From NCBI RefSeq assembly GCF_004025585.1, contig NZ_QTZO01000003.1:283472-347471 (forward strand): 64,000 nucleotides of DNA, in the 5' to 3' direction. Below, piece after piece: positions 41,339 to 50,365 of the stretch. A model generated the notes under the pieces. It worked only from the letters and a program-made list of their open reading frames with translations, ran no database searches and had not been told where the DNA came from. The stretch is from Pseudodesulfovibrio sp. S3 (GTDB taxonomy: Bacteria; Desulfobacterota; Desulfovibrionia; Desulfovibrionales; Desulfovibrionaceae). Position 1 is the stretch's first letter. Every line of letters starts with the position of its first letter. The translations under genes were made by a program, and so were the position numbers.

Positions 41339-41659
41339 TTACAGCGCCTTCTTGGTAATCATTTCCTTGATGCTGCTTTTGGATACGGCACCGGTTGACT
41401 GATCCACGACTTCGCCGCCCTTGAACAGGATCAGGGTCGGGATAGCACGGATGCCATATTTGCCCGGAGTGGCGGAGTTCTCGTCCACGTTCATCTTGAC
41501 GATTTTCACCTGACCGTCGAACTCTTCGGCAAGTTCGTCAATGACAGGCCCCATGGCTCGACAAGGACCGCACCAAGGCGCCCAAAAATCGATGAGGACA
41601 GGGAGGTCGCTCTGCAAGACATCCTGCTCAAAAGTACCGTCTGTGATCTGGTTCGCCAT
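41339..41659 (-). CDS. trxA: thioredoxin
   Basis: A 106-residue thioredoxin with WAPWCGPC at residues 27-34, the cis-Pro in IRAIPTLILF, and a normal fold. The start at 41659 has AGGAGAACTAC directly upstream; the longer frame adds an implausible basic tail. Cotranscribed with trxB. Confidence 0.97.
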   Translation of the reverse strand: MANQITDGTFEQDVLQSDLPVLIDFWAPWCGPCRAMGPVIDELAEEFDGQVKIVKMNVDENSATPGKYGIRAIPTLILFKGGEVVDQSTGAVSKSSIKEMITKKAL

Positions 41660-41783
41660 GTAGTTCTCCTTTTTTTCACGGCCTGTGGCCATCATATTCT
41701 GGATTATCCGGCCAAGCCGGAGCAGCTTCATGCTGCGGTCGTTTTCACAATTTATTTAAAATAGGTCTGCATGTACCCTACTG

Positions 41784-42899
41784 TCAAGAAGGAGCCTGAA
41801 ATTTCACATCCTCTCCCTCCGGCTCTTTGGCTGCGCGAGTCCAGTCCAAAGGAACAACGCGACCCCGAGGGATGGCTTCAAGTTCAAGCCCGTGACGGTA
41901 CCCGGCCCGGGCAAGCTGCCAACCGGCATAGGCTATCATAGCTCCATTGTCCGTACATAATGTCAAATCCGGCAAAATCAACTGCACTCCGCTGCTCCGA
42001 GCCACGGATTTCATGATTTCCCTGACCCCAGTGTTGGCTGCCACCCCGCCGGCCACAACCAGGCTCTTGACAGCACCCACTTTTAACAATGCACGCTCCA
42101 CCTTGATACGCAAGGTGTCGGCCACGCTCCAGTTGAAGGAGGCGCAAACCCTTGCAAGGGCAGCACGCCTCTCCGGTGCAAGATTTTGCAGAGCATCGTT
42201 ATCGGCCATGGATTCAAACACGAGCTCAGGCTTGTCGGCAACATAGTTGGCCACGGCCGTCTTGAGACCGCTGAAACTGAAATCCAGGCTGGGGTTATCG
42301 ATGTATGGTCTCGGAAACAGGCTGGTATCCGGGTCGGACTCCTGTGCCAACTGATCGATGAAGCGGCCACCAGGATATGGAAAGTTCAATAATTTTGCAA
42401 CCTTGTCAAAAGCTTCGCCAGCTGCGTCATCCAATGTCCTGCCAAGCAGTTCAAATTCTGTGGGCGAACTGATCAGATAGGTATGGGTATGCCCGCCCGA
42501 AACAAGAAGCCCGAGTGCCGGAAACCGCAACTCCTGGTCCAGGCCGGGTGCAAGGAGGTGCGCCCACAAATGGTTGACGCCCACCAATGCTGCACCGATC
42601 GACAGGGCAAGACCCTTTGCAAAACTGACACCCACGAGCAGGCTGCCCTGAAGCCCTGGGCCTCGAGCCACGGCCACGGTATCGATTTCTTCAGGGCGAG
42701 TACCGGTCTCCCGCATCAGTTCCCCGAACAGACGAGGCAAGACCCGCAGGTGCTCGCGCGAAGCTATCTCGGGAACAACGCCTCCGAACAAGGCATGCGT
42801 GTCCACCTGAGTTGCCAGCTTTTCACCCAGCAACCGTCCGTCGGCCACCAGGGCCACAGCGGTTTCATCGCAGGAGGTCTCGATTCCAAGAGTAAGCAT
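41784..42899 (-). CDS. tsaD: tRNA N6-adenosine threonylcarbamoyltransferase TsaD
   Basis: A 371-residue Kae1/YgjD enzyme that attaches threonylcarbamoyl to A37 of ANN-decoding tRNAs. [12 protein letters not shown] at the start, [14 protein letters not shown] (metal His) near 44-57, [10 protein letters not shown] near 134-143 and [14 protein letters not shown] near 270 are diagnostic. The C-terminus is about 20-30 residues longer than typical. Its ATG shares one base with the fbp stop (TAATG), so translation is coupled to fbp. Confidence 0.96.
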   Translation of the reverse strand: MLTLGIETSCDETAVALVADGRLLGEKLATQVDTHALFGGVVPEIASREHLRVLPRLFGELMRETGTRPEEIDTVAVARGPGLQGSLLVGVSFAKGLALSIGAALVGVNHLWAHLLAPGLDQELRFPALGLLVSGGHTHTYLISSPTEFELLGRTLDDAAGEAFDKVAKLLNFPYPGGRFIDQLAQESDPDTSLFPRPYIDNPSLDFSFSGLKTAVANYVADKPELVFESMADNDALQNLAPERRAALARVCASFNWSVADTLRIKVERALLKVGAVKSLVVAGGVAANTGVREIMKSVARSSGVQLILPDLTLCTDNGAMIAYAGWQLARAGYRHGLELEAIPRGRVVPLDWTRAAKEPEGEDVKFQAPS

Positions 42900-43930
42900 T
42901 ACTTGTTCTTTTTTCTTCTGGCCCCGGTCTCGAAAATATCCTGAACGACCATGACGTCGTTGAGGGAACCACAGAAAAAAGGAATGCGTTGGTGCAACTG
43001 ATCGGGCTCTATGTCCATGACTCTGTTCAATCCGTCAGTGGCCATCCCGCCGGCCTGTTCGGCGATAAAGGCCATGGGATTGCATTCGCAGGTCAGCCGA
43101 AGCTTGCCGGAAGGCTTCTTTGGATCGCGCAGATCTGCGGGGTACATGAAAATCCCGCCATAGAGCAGATTACGATGAAAATCTGCGACAAGAGAGCCGA
43201 TATACCGACCGCTGTAAGGCTTTCTCAGCGCATTTTTGGGCGATTTGAAATATGCCAGCGCCTGTTTGGTAAACCGATCCCAGTACCGCTCATACCCCTC
43301 GTTGACCGAATAGATCTTGCCCTGCTCCGGGATACGGATATTCGGATGCGACAGGAGGAATTCCCCTACGCTGGGGTCCAGGGTGAAGCCGTGGACACCT
43401 TCGCCACAGGTGAAAACCAGCATGGTGGAAGAGCCGTAAAGAATATACCCGGCCGCAACCTGCTCGCTGCCCTTCTGCAAGACATCCCCGGACATGAGGG
43501 CAGCTTCGGGGCTGCTCTTGCGCTTGAAGATGGAAAATATGGTGCCTATGTTGACATTGACGTCGATATTCGAAGAGCCGTCAAGAGGGTCGAAAATGAT
43601 GATGTAGTCGCCCCGGGGAAGCGATTCCGGGACCTCGATGATATCCGCGTTTTCTTCCGAGGCCATGGCGCAGAGTACGCCGGAACGGGACAGGCGATGG
43701 ATGAGGATGCGGTTGGCATATTCATCAAGTTTCTTGACTTCCTCGCCCTGAACGTTGACCTCACCCGTAAATCCGAGGACATCGACCAAACCGGCCTTGT
43801 TTACGGCACGACCAATGATCTTGGCCGACAGGACTATTTCATTGAATAGCCTCGTGAATTGCCCTGTGGCACCCGGCACCATTTTCTGGTGCAAAAGAAT
43901 ATGTTCTGTGACCGTAACCTGTTGTGACAT
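42899..43930 (-). CDS. fbp: class I fructose-1,6-bisphosphatase
   Basis: A 343-residue gluconeogenic phosphatase. Metal-site motifs are SEENAD (near 95) and [14 protein letters not shown] (near 112-125); substrate motifs are [30 protein letters not shown] and [13 protein letters not shown] at 43930 follows AGGG by eight bases. It starts 32 bases after the lipoprotein gene stop and runs into tsaD. Confidence 0.96.
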   Translation of the reverse strand: MSQQVTVTEHILLHQKMVPGATGQFTRLFNEIVLSAKIIGRAVNKAGLVDVLGFTGEVNVQGEEVKKLDEYANRILIHRLSRSGVLCAMASEENADIIEVPESLPRGDYIIIFDPLDGSSNIDVNVNIGTIFSIFKRKSSPEAALMSGDVLQKGSEQVAAGYILYGSSTMLVFTCGEGVHGFTLDPSVGEFLLSHPNIRIPEQGKIYSVNEGYERYWDRFTKQALAYFKSPKNALRKPYSGRYIGSLVADFHRNLLYGGIFMYPADLRDPKKPSGKLRLTCECNPMAFIAEQAGGMATDGLNRVMDIEPDQLHQRIPFFCGSLNDVMVVQDIFETGARRKKNK

Positions 43931-43962
43931 GCTTTTTTCCCTTTTGTGCAGTTGGAGTCGCC

Positions 43963-44751
43963 CTAGAAGAGCCACCAGGAGCCTTCTGCGTTGGGATCGA
44001 CGCTCTGGGTAGCATACACATACTGGTCTTCGCCCACGTAGCGTGTCAGCCAGGTGTAATAACGATTGCCAACCTGGACCTGTCCCTGGACATCACTTTT
44101 CAACATCTCTTCCCAGGGCAGTGCCAACAGACCCTCCTGGTCCACATCAGCACCTAAAGACCATACCTGGTTGCCCGGGTGAATGATAATCAATTCCTTG
44201 GGGTCGGGACACAACCGCAACAACGACCTCGGGTCGAATCCCACACCGATCAATCCACTGAAGGCGATATCCTCATAGTAGGGACGACCTATGTAGAGTT
44301 CAGGACCGAGGTCGGAATAATCGACGACCGTGAGCAGTTTGAGATCACGCCACACCCCTTCAAAGACAAGAGGCTTGGTGATCCGTTTCACCGGCAACTC
44401 CGGCTGCATGAAAATGATGGTACCCTCTTCGTCCGTGACCAGAACCCGGTCAACCCACGGGAACCGGGCCAACAAGAGATCGAGCCATTCGACACCAGGC
44501 AACGTGTCTGTGTCATTAACAAAACGCGTCAAAGAGGTCAGAGGACCATCCACAGGAGAAATAAGCTTCGCCAACTTTTCCTGATTGGAGTTGGTAAACT
44601 GATAGCTGTCTGTATCGATAGTCGGCGGCGGGTCTACTAATTCTCGTGTGCTTTGCCACGTCTCCTTGGTGTAGTCAGCCGTGGTATCCCATACGCTGCA
44701 ACCGCCAAGCATCAGCATTGCGGCCAAAATGCCCAATAATAAATATTTCAT
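43963..44751 (-). CDS. lipoprotein with a PDC/Cache-like domain
   Basis: A 262-residue lipoprotein. The start at 44751 gives [18 protein letters not shown] with lipidated Cys18, and GTGG lies just upstream. After a helical stretch, residues about 100-262 show strand patterns of a PDC/Cache sensor ([39 protein letters not shown]), suggesting ligand binding in the periplasm. There is no signalling domain. It is 32 bases upstream of fbp. The name is structural inference. Confidence 0.65.
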   Translation of the reverse strand: MKYLLLGILAAMLMLGGCSVWDTTADYTKETWQSTRELVDPPPTIDTDSYQFTNSNQEKLAKLISPVDGPLTSLTRFVNDTDTLPGVEWLDLLLARFPWVDRVLVTDEEGTIIFMQPELPVKRITKPLVFEGVWRDLKLLTVVDYSDLGPELYIGRPYYEDIAFSGLIGVGFDPRSLLRLCPDPKELIIIHPGNQVWSLGADVDQEGLLALPWEEMLKSDVQGQVQVGNRYYTWLTRYVGEDQYVYATQSVDPNAEGSWWLF

Positions 44752-44820
44752 ATATCCACTTTGCGTGCATGGACATCCCGCATCGAAAAAACGACGTGGG
44801 CCATACTTCATTAGGTTGAT

Positions 44821-45615
44821 TTAACTCTGAACCCTGGCTTCGAATCTGGAAGCCAAGGTCTCCAGGGTGCTGATCAAGCGGTTTTTCGCATGTACGCTGA
44901 ACGCATCTCCCAGTTCCGCTCCGGTTTTGTTTTCCCGGCCCTGCTCTAGATGCACAATCCGTTCCTGCAACTCGGAACGTCGCTCGTCGGACATGGTTGA
45001 TTGCAACAATTCCCGGTAGATTTCAAGTGCGCCATCCACATCGCCCTGAGAGGCCAGGAGGTCGGCCATGGTCTTGGTGCGAAATGCCCCGGAACCGTGA
45101 CGAAATCCGTGCCCGCCCAAGTCCGGACTCATTGTCGTTTCCCGCTCCACCCTTGGCAGGGTAAACGAGGGAGGGCCATCTGTCGGCGGCGGAAGAGGCG
45201 CACCCACCAAGCGGTCGGCCAAAGTGCCGATTCCTTCGAAGACCACATCGGTCCATTTGATGATGTCGCCTGAAAGATTGGATGCCACCAGCATCAAGAA
45301 AACTGAAAGGTCGCGCTGTTCCTGTGGCAGACTCCTGGCCCACCCACGCCAAAAAGCCGGATAATCCCTGAGCGAATTGATGACCCGTTCAAGCTGATCA
45401 TGGACCTCAGACTCCCTCTCCAGTTCCGTCAAAAGCTCCACCAGGAGCATACGGGCCTCAAGATAATCGGGATGCCGATCAAGCCCTTGGCGTAGTGTAT
45501 TGACGGCGTCTTCAGGCTGTCCGTTCTCCACGAACAGTTTTGCCAAGGGGAAAAACACCCTTGAACCGGGCTCCAAGGAGAGAACTTCCTGATACCATTC
45601 AATTTTCTTGTTCAT
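44821..45615 (-). CDS. tetratricopeptide-repeat protein
   Basis: A 264-residue soluble protein. TPR-like pairs occupy residues about 3-100 (YQEVLSLEPGSRVFFPLAKLF, PEDAVNTLRQGLDRHPDYLEAR), and another is near 190-215 (TMADLLASQGDVDGALEIYREL). A proline-rich linker lies between. TPRs mediate protein contacts, but the partner is unknown. It overlaps the FtsB-like gene by 17 bases, which links its translation to a division-type protein. Confidence 0.75.
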   Translation of the reverse strand: MNKKIEWYQEVLSLEPGSRVFFPLAKLFVENGQPEDAVNTLRQGLDRHPDYLEARMLLVELLTELERESEVHDQLERVINSLRDYPAFWRGWARSLPQEQRDLSVFLMLVASNLSGDIIKWTDVVFEGIGTLADRLVGAPLPPPTDGPPSFTLPRVERETTMSPDLGGHGFRHGSGAFRTKTMADLLASQGDVDGALEIYRELLQSTMSDERRSELQERIVHLEQGRENKTGAELGDAFSVHAKNRLISTLETLASRFEARVQS

Positions 45616-45955
45616 CGACTCCTTCTCCGCGGGGGTTGGTATTTTCTTCAGGAAATATATATAAGAGTTCGTCTTTCTTCACAAAATTCATTCGTTCTCG
45701 AACAATTTTCTCCTGGTAACCCTTGTCCGATTTGAGTTTTCGAATTTCCTGACTCAAATCCAGGCTCTTCCCGTCCACTCCATCGATTTTCTGCTGTAGG
45801 ACATCATACCTGTTCTTGAGCTCCAGATAGGCAAAAATCCCCTGGTCGCTCCATATCAACCGGATCAGCAGGAAAAGGTTGATGAAAAGGAGCAGCGCTA
45901 TAAGTACTATTCTACCACGCATACGGTTACTGGAGCCTTCGCTCCGCATGTGCAT
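45599..45955 (-). CDS. FtsB/DivIC-type septum formation protein
   Basis: A 118-residue bitopic protein with one membrane helix (residues about 15-35) followed by a coiled coil (YLELKNRYDVLQQKIDGVDGKSLDLSQEIRKLK) and the short C-terminal region VRERMNFVKKDELLYIFPEE typical of FtsB/DivIC. It should join the FtsQ/L complex at the division site. The ATG at 45955 has AGGA seven bases upstream. It overlaps the preceding small gene by 29 bases and the TPR gene by 17. Confidence 0.85.
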   Translation of the reverse strand: MHMRSEGSSNRMRGRIVLIALLLFINLFLLIRLIWSDQGIFAYLELKNRYDVLQQKIDGVDGKSLDLSQEIRKLKSDKGYQEKIVRERMNFVKKDELLYIFPEENTNPRGEGVDEQEN

Positions 45956-46205
45956 GGGCTTTCCTGCGTGACAAAGGCCCTTGAAGCTCTTTGAGAAAAT
46001 TCGAAGTTGCCGTCTCGATCCGCTCCACGTCAGACTCGCTCAATTCAACCTTGTCAATCTTCTCGAGAAACGACTTCAGCACGGTGAATTCATCCAGAAG
46101 CGAATGACCGTGCTCCAATTGTTCAAGCTGGGGCTCCAGATCCAGAATGGTCTGAAGACAATTGGTTATGCGAACAAGATGTTTTATCGAAGTGGAATCT
46201 GACAT
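45927..46205 (-). CDS. small helical protein, function unknown
   Basis: A 92-residue, wholly helical acidic protein (LQTILDLEPQLEQLEHGHSLLDEF, then KVELSESDVERIETATSNFLKEL) with a basic end. No motif is recognised. Start at 46205 or two codons earlier at 46211. It is the first gene of a run with ftsB-like and TPR genes, which it overlaps, so a division-related or cell-envelope role is possible but unproven. Confidence 0.6.
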   Translation of the reverse strand: MSDSTSIKHLVRITNCLQTILDLEPQLEQLEHGHSLLDEFTVLKSFLEKIDKVELSESDVERIETATSNFLKELQGPLSRRKAHAHAERRLQ

Positions 46206-46402
46206 ATGCATCTCGCAGAAATGTTTATCTCTCTTTGCTTAGTAACCATTTTTTCGAGATTTTGTACAGTTACACAGGATAGAAATTATCATGTAACAAA
46301 GCCTCTGTCATTACAGAATATATTCAATAAATACAGGCAACTATACTACAACCGATGTTACGGGCAAGATTTTTTCTCAAATATTTCTAGAAAGTCCATG
46401 AA

Positions 46403-46437
46403 TCAAAAAAAACGCACACCACTTTCAGGTGTGCGTT
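46403..46437 (-). terminator. intrinsic terminator of pgsA
   Basis: AACGCACACC (46411-46420) pairs with GGTGTGCGTT (46428-46437) over a 7-base loop; the minus-strand exit is a run of eight T. Confidence 0.9.
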
Positions 46438-46446
46438 CAATCGGCA

Positions 46447-47034
46447 CTAGCTTTCGTCGGAAACACTAATCCACTTTTTGTAGAAGTTATACAAATAGTT
46501 CCCGCCGGAAATAACTGTCAGTATCAAGGCGACGTATAATAGCCCCTGCCCCAATGGACGAGGATCCCATCCAAACAAGGGATAGTGAAAGATCAAAAAG
46601 CCCACGGCTAATGACTGTATCAGGGTTTTGGCCTTACCCAGATTGTCAGCGGCCACGACCTCTCCCATCTCTGCCGCAATGGCACGCATACCGGTGACGG
46701 CCAATTCACGACAGATGATGATGATTACGACCCATGCAGGAGCGCCCCACCCCTGTCCGAGTCTGACCAGCATGATCAGCGCCGACCCTATGAGCAGTTT
46801 GTCTGCAAGCGGATCAAGGAATTTTCCCAAATTGGTGATGGCATTTTGCTCACGTGCGATCTTGCCGTCGAAATAGTCCGTGATGCAGGCAAGAAAATAC
46901 AAACCAAAGGCACAATAAGAGCCCATACGGAACTGGAACCACATTTCGAGATAGAGGAAAAAGACGATAATGGGTGCCGCCAGAATCCGAGCCATGGTCA
47001 GGCAGTTGGGCAGATTGAAAACGTTCTTGTTCAT
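46447..47034 (-). CDS. pgsA: CDP-diacylglycerol-glycerol-3-phosphate 3-phosphatidyltransferase
   Basis: A 195-residue membrane enzyme that makes phosphatidylglycerol phosphate. The CDP-alcohol phosphotransferase motif D-G-x2-A-R-x8-G-x3-D-x3-D is present (DGKIAREQNAITNLGKFLDP onward), and there are about five membrane helices. The start at 47034 (MNKNVFNLPNCLTMARI) has GGCGGGAACA upstream; the longer frame lies within mrp. It supplies the substrate for cardiolipin synthase at 17.6 kb. Confidence 0.94.
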   Translation of the reverse strand: MNKNVFNLPNCLTMARILAAPIIVFFLYLEMWFQFRMGSYCAFGLYFLACITDYFDGKIAREQNAITNLGKFLDPLADKLLIGSALIMLVRLGQGWGAPAWVVIIIICRELAVTGMRAIAAEMGEVVAADNLGKAKTLIQSLAVGFLIFHYPLFGWDPRPLGQGLLYVALILTVISGGNYLYNFYKKWISVSDES

Positions 47035-47044
47035 TGTTCCCGCC

Positions 47045-47926
47045 TTATGTCTGACTTGTGGAGGCTGCCTCAAGACTCTTTTGGGCGGCTTCAGCGATAA
47101 CATCCGCAAGTTCTATGAACGCACGCTTGGAACTGGAGTCTGCCTCAAGCAAAACCACGGGAACGCCGAGATCACCAGCCACGACCGTAGCCGGGTCCAG
47201 CGGAATGGCACCAAGAAAATCAAGGCCGTATTTTTCGGCCAGCATCTTGCCGCCGCCCTTTTTGAACAGATCAATGGATTGATGGCAGTGAGGACAAACG
47301 AGCCCACTCATGTTTTCCACCACACCGAGGATGTTTGCCTGGGCGTATTGAAGGAAGTTGATGGATTTTCTCACATCCGACAAGGAAACTTCCTGGGGTG
47401 TGGTCACCACCACCGCCAAGGCATCGGGCACTGTCTTGAGCACGGTCATGGGCTCGTCGCCGGTGCCGGGAGGGGAATCAACAACCAGAAAGTCCAAATC
47501 GCCCCATTGTACGTCGGAGACGAATTGGCGAATGGCGGAAGTCTTCATCGGGCCACGCCACAGCACGGCCTGATCAGGATCCTTGAGCAGGGACTCCATG
47601 GAGACCACATGAAGATTCTCGTTATATTCCATGGGAATCATCAGGGACCCCCGGTCAACATCCATGTTGCCGGAAATGCCGAGCAGTGTCGGCACACTGG
47701 GACCGTGAATATCCACATCCAGGAGGCCTACCTTGAAACCTCGTGCCGCCAAGGCCGCAGCAACATTGACGGAAACCGAGCTCTTGCCTACCCCGCCCTT
47801 GCCGCTCATGATGAACAGTTTGTATTTGATCTTCTCCAGGGTGGATTTGATCAACGCATCCTGGATTTGCATTTTGGCACTTGGATTGCCCGAACCACCA
47901 CAGGAACCGGAACTGCACTGAGTCAT
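47045..47926 (-). CDS. mrp: Mrp/NBP35-family Fe-S cluster carrier ATPase
   Basis: A 293-residue P-loop ATPase that holds and delivers Fe-S clusters. It has an N-terminal Cys-rich stretch (CSSGSCGG), deviant Walker A SGKGGVGKS near residues 41-49, DVDIHGPSVP, DSPPGTGDE, and the CPHC cluster pair near 215. ATG at 47926 is chosen because the longer frame lies in the preceding gene. Spaced 46 bases after DUF368 and 10 before pgsA. Confidence 0.94.
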   Translation of the reverse strand: MTQCSSGSCGGSGNPSAKMQIQDALIKSTLEKIKYKLFIMSGKGGVGKSSVSVNVAAALAARGFKVGLLDVDIHGPSVPTLLGISGNMDVDRGSLMIPMEYNENLHVVSMESLLKDPDQAVLWRGPMKTSAIRQFVSDVQWGDLDFLVVDSPPGTGDEPMTVLKTVPDALAVVVTTPQEVSLSDVRKSINFLQYAQANILGVVENMSGLVCPHCHQSIDLFKKGGGKMLAEKYGLDFLGAIPLDPATVVAGDLGVPVVLLEADSSSKRAFIELADVIAEAAQKSLEAASTSQT

Positions 47927-47972
47927 GTTTTTTCTCTCTTTATCGCATTCTCCCGCAAGGGAGATCTCGTAA

Positions 47973-48947
47973 TTACACTCCGCGGCCGCGTGAAAGCCGC
48001 TCCAATCCCAAAACAATGAATGCGCCCGCCACAACAAGAGCTGTGGCCATGACGACTTCCATACCGAATTGATCCGGCAGAATGTTCTGCTCTCGCAGGA
48101 CATGTATCTTTCCACGAATGACCGATGTTTCCAAGACTTCTTTCCAGGGCCAGACCTTGCGCAAGGCTCCGACCATGAATCCGGTCAACACACTCACCGT
48201 GGCCGCATGCCACCTGTGTAACAAAAAATGCAACACACGTGAAAACAATACGATCCCGACAATTGCTCCCGTCGAAAAAACCGCGATGACCACAAAGTTA
48301 TCCCACAGGAACGGATTCTTGAGGGTCCGCGTCACATATTCGTATTTCCCGAGCATCAGCAGCAAAAACGCACCGCTGATGCCAGGCAGGATCATGGCGC
48401 AGATGGCAATGGAGCCGCACAAAAAGAGAAACGGCAAGGTCTCTGGCGTGGACACCGGAATCATGCCCACCAATAAATAACTGCCCGCGGCCCCGAGAAA
48501 AACCCATCCTGCATTGATGGCATTAAGCGAACCGATCTCCTTGCCGACCACGAAAATCGAGGCCAGGATCAAGCCGAAAAAAAGGGACCATATCTCCACG
48601 GGATGCGTGTTGAGCATGTAATTCATGACGCTTGCCATGGTAACAATGGCCGTCAGGATGCCCAGAAGCAGGCAGAGAAGAAACCGTACATGCACCTCGG
48701 CCAATGCCCCGGCAAAATTCAACTTCAACAGCCGACGGATCATGATCATGTCAAAAGAACGGATGGCATCCACCAATTGGCCATAAATGCCGGTAATGAA
48801 GGCGATGGTGCCGCCGGAAACACCGGGGATGATGTCGGCCCCGCCCATGCACACCCCCTTGAGCCAAAGCAGGGCCGCCTCTCTTGGATTGCGGGGTCCC
48901 GGACTCGCCATGAAGGCGTCTTTCATGCTCATGGATTTCCTGCTCAC
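47973..48947 (-). CDS. DUF368 polyprenyl-phosphate transporter (PopT family)
   Basis: A 324-residue inner-membrane protein with about eight to nine helices. The signature GGADIIPGVSGGTIAF (residues about 35-50) and its inverted-repeat partner ICAMILPGISGAFLLL (about 181-196) define DUF368. Members of this family have been identified as undecaprenyl-phosphate translocases that return the C55 carrier to the cytoplasmic side for wall synthesis. It follows pcm by 13 bases. Confidence 0.9.
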   Translation of the reverse strand: MSRKSMSMKDAFMASPGPRNPREAALLWLKGVCMGGADIIPGVSGGTIAFITGIYGQLVDAIRSFDMIMIRRLLKLNFAGALAEVHVRFLLCLLLGILTAIVTMASVMNYMLNTHPVEIWSLFFGLILASIFVVGKEIGSLNAINAGWVFLGAAGSYLLVGMIPVSTPETLPFLFLCGSIAICAMILPGISGAFLLLMLGKYEYVTRTLKNPFLWDNFVVIAVFSTGAIVGIVLFSRVLHFLLHRWHAATVSVLTGFMVGALRKVWPWKEVLETSVIRGKIHVLREQNILPDQFGMEVVMATALVVAGAFIVLGLERLSRGRGV

Positions 48948-48960
48948 AAAGGAATACCGC

Positions 48961-49602
48961 CTACCAACCGTGGTTGCCTACCAGATCCACGAAGGACACG
49001 CTTCCCTTGTTGGTCCGGGTTATTTCGCCATTTTGCTTCTCAATGAGCACCAGGGTCTGATTCCGTTTGGATTCGCCCAAGGGAATGAGCATACGCCCGG
49101 CATGGGCCAACTGGTCCACCAGAGGTTCAGGAATCTCGGGACCGCCCGCCGTGACGATTATACGGTCAAAGGGAGCTTCATCCAGCCAGCCCATGGTGCC
49201 GTCGTCCAGCTTGAGCTTCACGGAAAACATGCGCATATCCATAAACCGTTTCCGTGCACTGTAAAAAAGTTTTTTAATCCGTTCCACCGTATAGACGTCG
49301 GCCCCCATATGGGCCAAAACCGCCGCCTGGTATCCCGAACCGGTACCGATCTCGAGCACCTTCATGCCGGGTTCGATTTGCAGCAGTTCGGACATCAGCG
49401 CCACGATGTAAGGTTGGGAGATGGTCTGTCCTTCCCCAATGGGCAGGGGGCTGTCTGAGTACGCCTTGTAGGCCAAGGCCTCTTCCACGAAGAGATGACG
49501 GGGCAGCGACAGCATGGCTTCCAGGACGCGTTTGTCCGTCACGCCGCGCCCCTGAATCTGCTCGCGCACCATGCGCTCCCTGAGCCTTACCGGGTCAACC
49601 AT
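48961..49602 (-). CDS. pcm: protein-L-isoaspartate O-methyltransferase
   Basis: A 213-residue repair enzyme that methylates isoaspartyl residues. Motif I is [16 protein letters not shown] (about 83-98); the pre-motif [17 protein letters not shown] and motif [16 protein letters not shown] also fit. The ATG at 49602 is set by AGGAGATGAA directly upstream. The gene heads the pcm-DUF368-mrp-pgsA run. Confidence 0.95.
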   Translation of the reverse strand: MVDPVRLRERMVREQIQGRGVTDKRVLEAMLSLPRHLFVEEALAYKAYSDSPLPIGEGQTISQPYIVALMSELLQIEPGMKVLEIGTGSGYQAAVLAHMGADVYTVERIKKLFYSARKRFMDMRMFSVKLKLDDGTMGWLDEAPFDRIIVTAGGPEIPEPLVDQLAHAGRMLIPLGESKRNQTLVLIEKQNGEITRTNKGSVSFVDLVGNHGW

Positions 49603-49771
49603 TTCATCTCCTGGGAATAGAGGCGTACCATGATCGGAAACACCTGCGGGATGCTGAACAGATTTTACCCACCAAGTCAACACGAGCCATAAATAATAAT
49701 TGATAACGACAGGCTCTATTGACACATTTCTTGCTTTGATGAAGAGTAGTTACAGACACAAGGAGAAGCTT

Positions 49772-50203
49772 ATGCTGAAGGTCAAAGACCTCATGACGTC
49801 ACCGGTTTTTTCGCTCAAGGAAAACGATTCCTTGCACCACGCCAGAGAGCTCATGAATCTCCAGCGCATTCGCCATATACCCATTGTCACTGTGGATAAC
49901 ATCTTCACAGGTCTGGTCACCCACCGCGACATTCTTTCCGCCACCATCTCCAAACTGGCAGGACTCGATCCTGAAACGCAAAAGGAAATCGATTTCGGCA
50001 TTCCCATCCATGAGATCATGCGGACCGACATAACCTCAGTCGCCCCGGACACCTCCCTCAAGGACGCCGCCCAGCTCCTCCTCAACCACAAGTACGGCTG
50101 TCTGCCCGTGGTAAAGAACGGCGAATTGACCGGGATAATCACCGAGGCCGATTTCCTTCGTTTGACCATCGACTTCATTGACGGGCTCGACACCAAGGAA
50201 TAA
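49772..50203 (+). CDS. CBS-domain pair protein
   Basis: A 143-residue protein consisting of two CBS domains (residues about 3-60 and 78-136: VKDLMTSPVFSLKENDSL and IMRTDITSVAPDTSLKDAAQ). Such Bateman modules bind adenosyl ligands and regulate other proteins. AAGGAGAAGCTT precedes the ATG. It is transcribed alone and ends at a terminator. Confidence 0.9.
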   Translation: MLKVKDLMTSPVFSLKENDSLHHARELMNLQRIRHIPIVTVDNIFTGLVTHRDILSATISKLAGLDPETQKEIDFGIPIHEIMRTDITSVAPDTSLKDAAQLLLNHKYGCLPVVKNGELTGIITEADFLRLTIDFIDGLDTKE

Positions 50204-50227
50204 CCGTCACCCCCCTTCCGACTTGTG

Positions 50228-50257
50228 AACCGCACCCGGCCGAGTGCGGTTTTGTTC
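50228..50257 (+). terminator. intrinsic terminator of the CBS gene
   Basis: AACCGCAC (50228-50235) pairs with GTGCGGTT (50244-50251), followed by TTGTTCTTT. Confidence 0.75.
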
Positions 50258-50300
50258 TTTATTCCATACAGATAACCATCAAATCATTTTTCCCCCTTTC

Positions 50301-50329
50301 TTGTCTTGTCTCTGCCCATATAGTATTAT
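50301..50329 (+). promoter_or_regulatory. candidate promoter of the M23 peptidase gene
   Basis: TTGTCT (50301-50306) and TATTAT (50324-50329) are 17 bases apart, with a start near 50336 and a 30-base leader. Confidence 0.5.
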
Positions 50330-50365
50330 AGAAATAGTCTAGAATTTATATCAACAGGAAGGATC

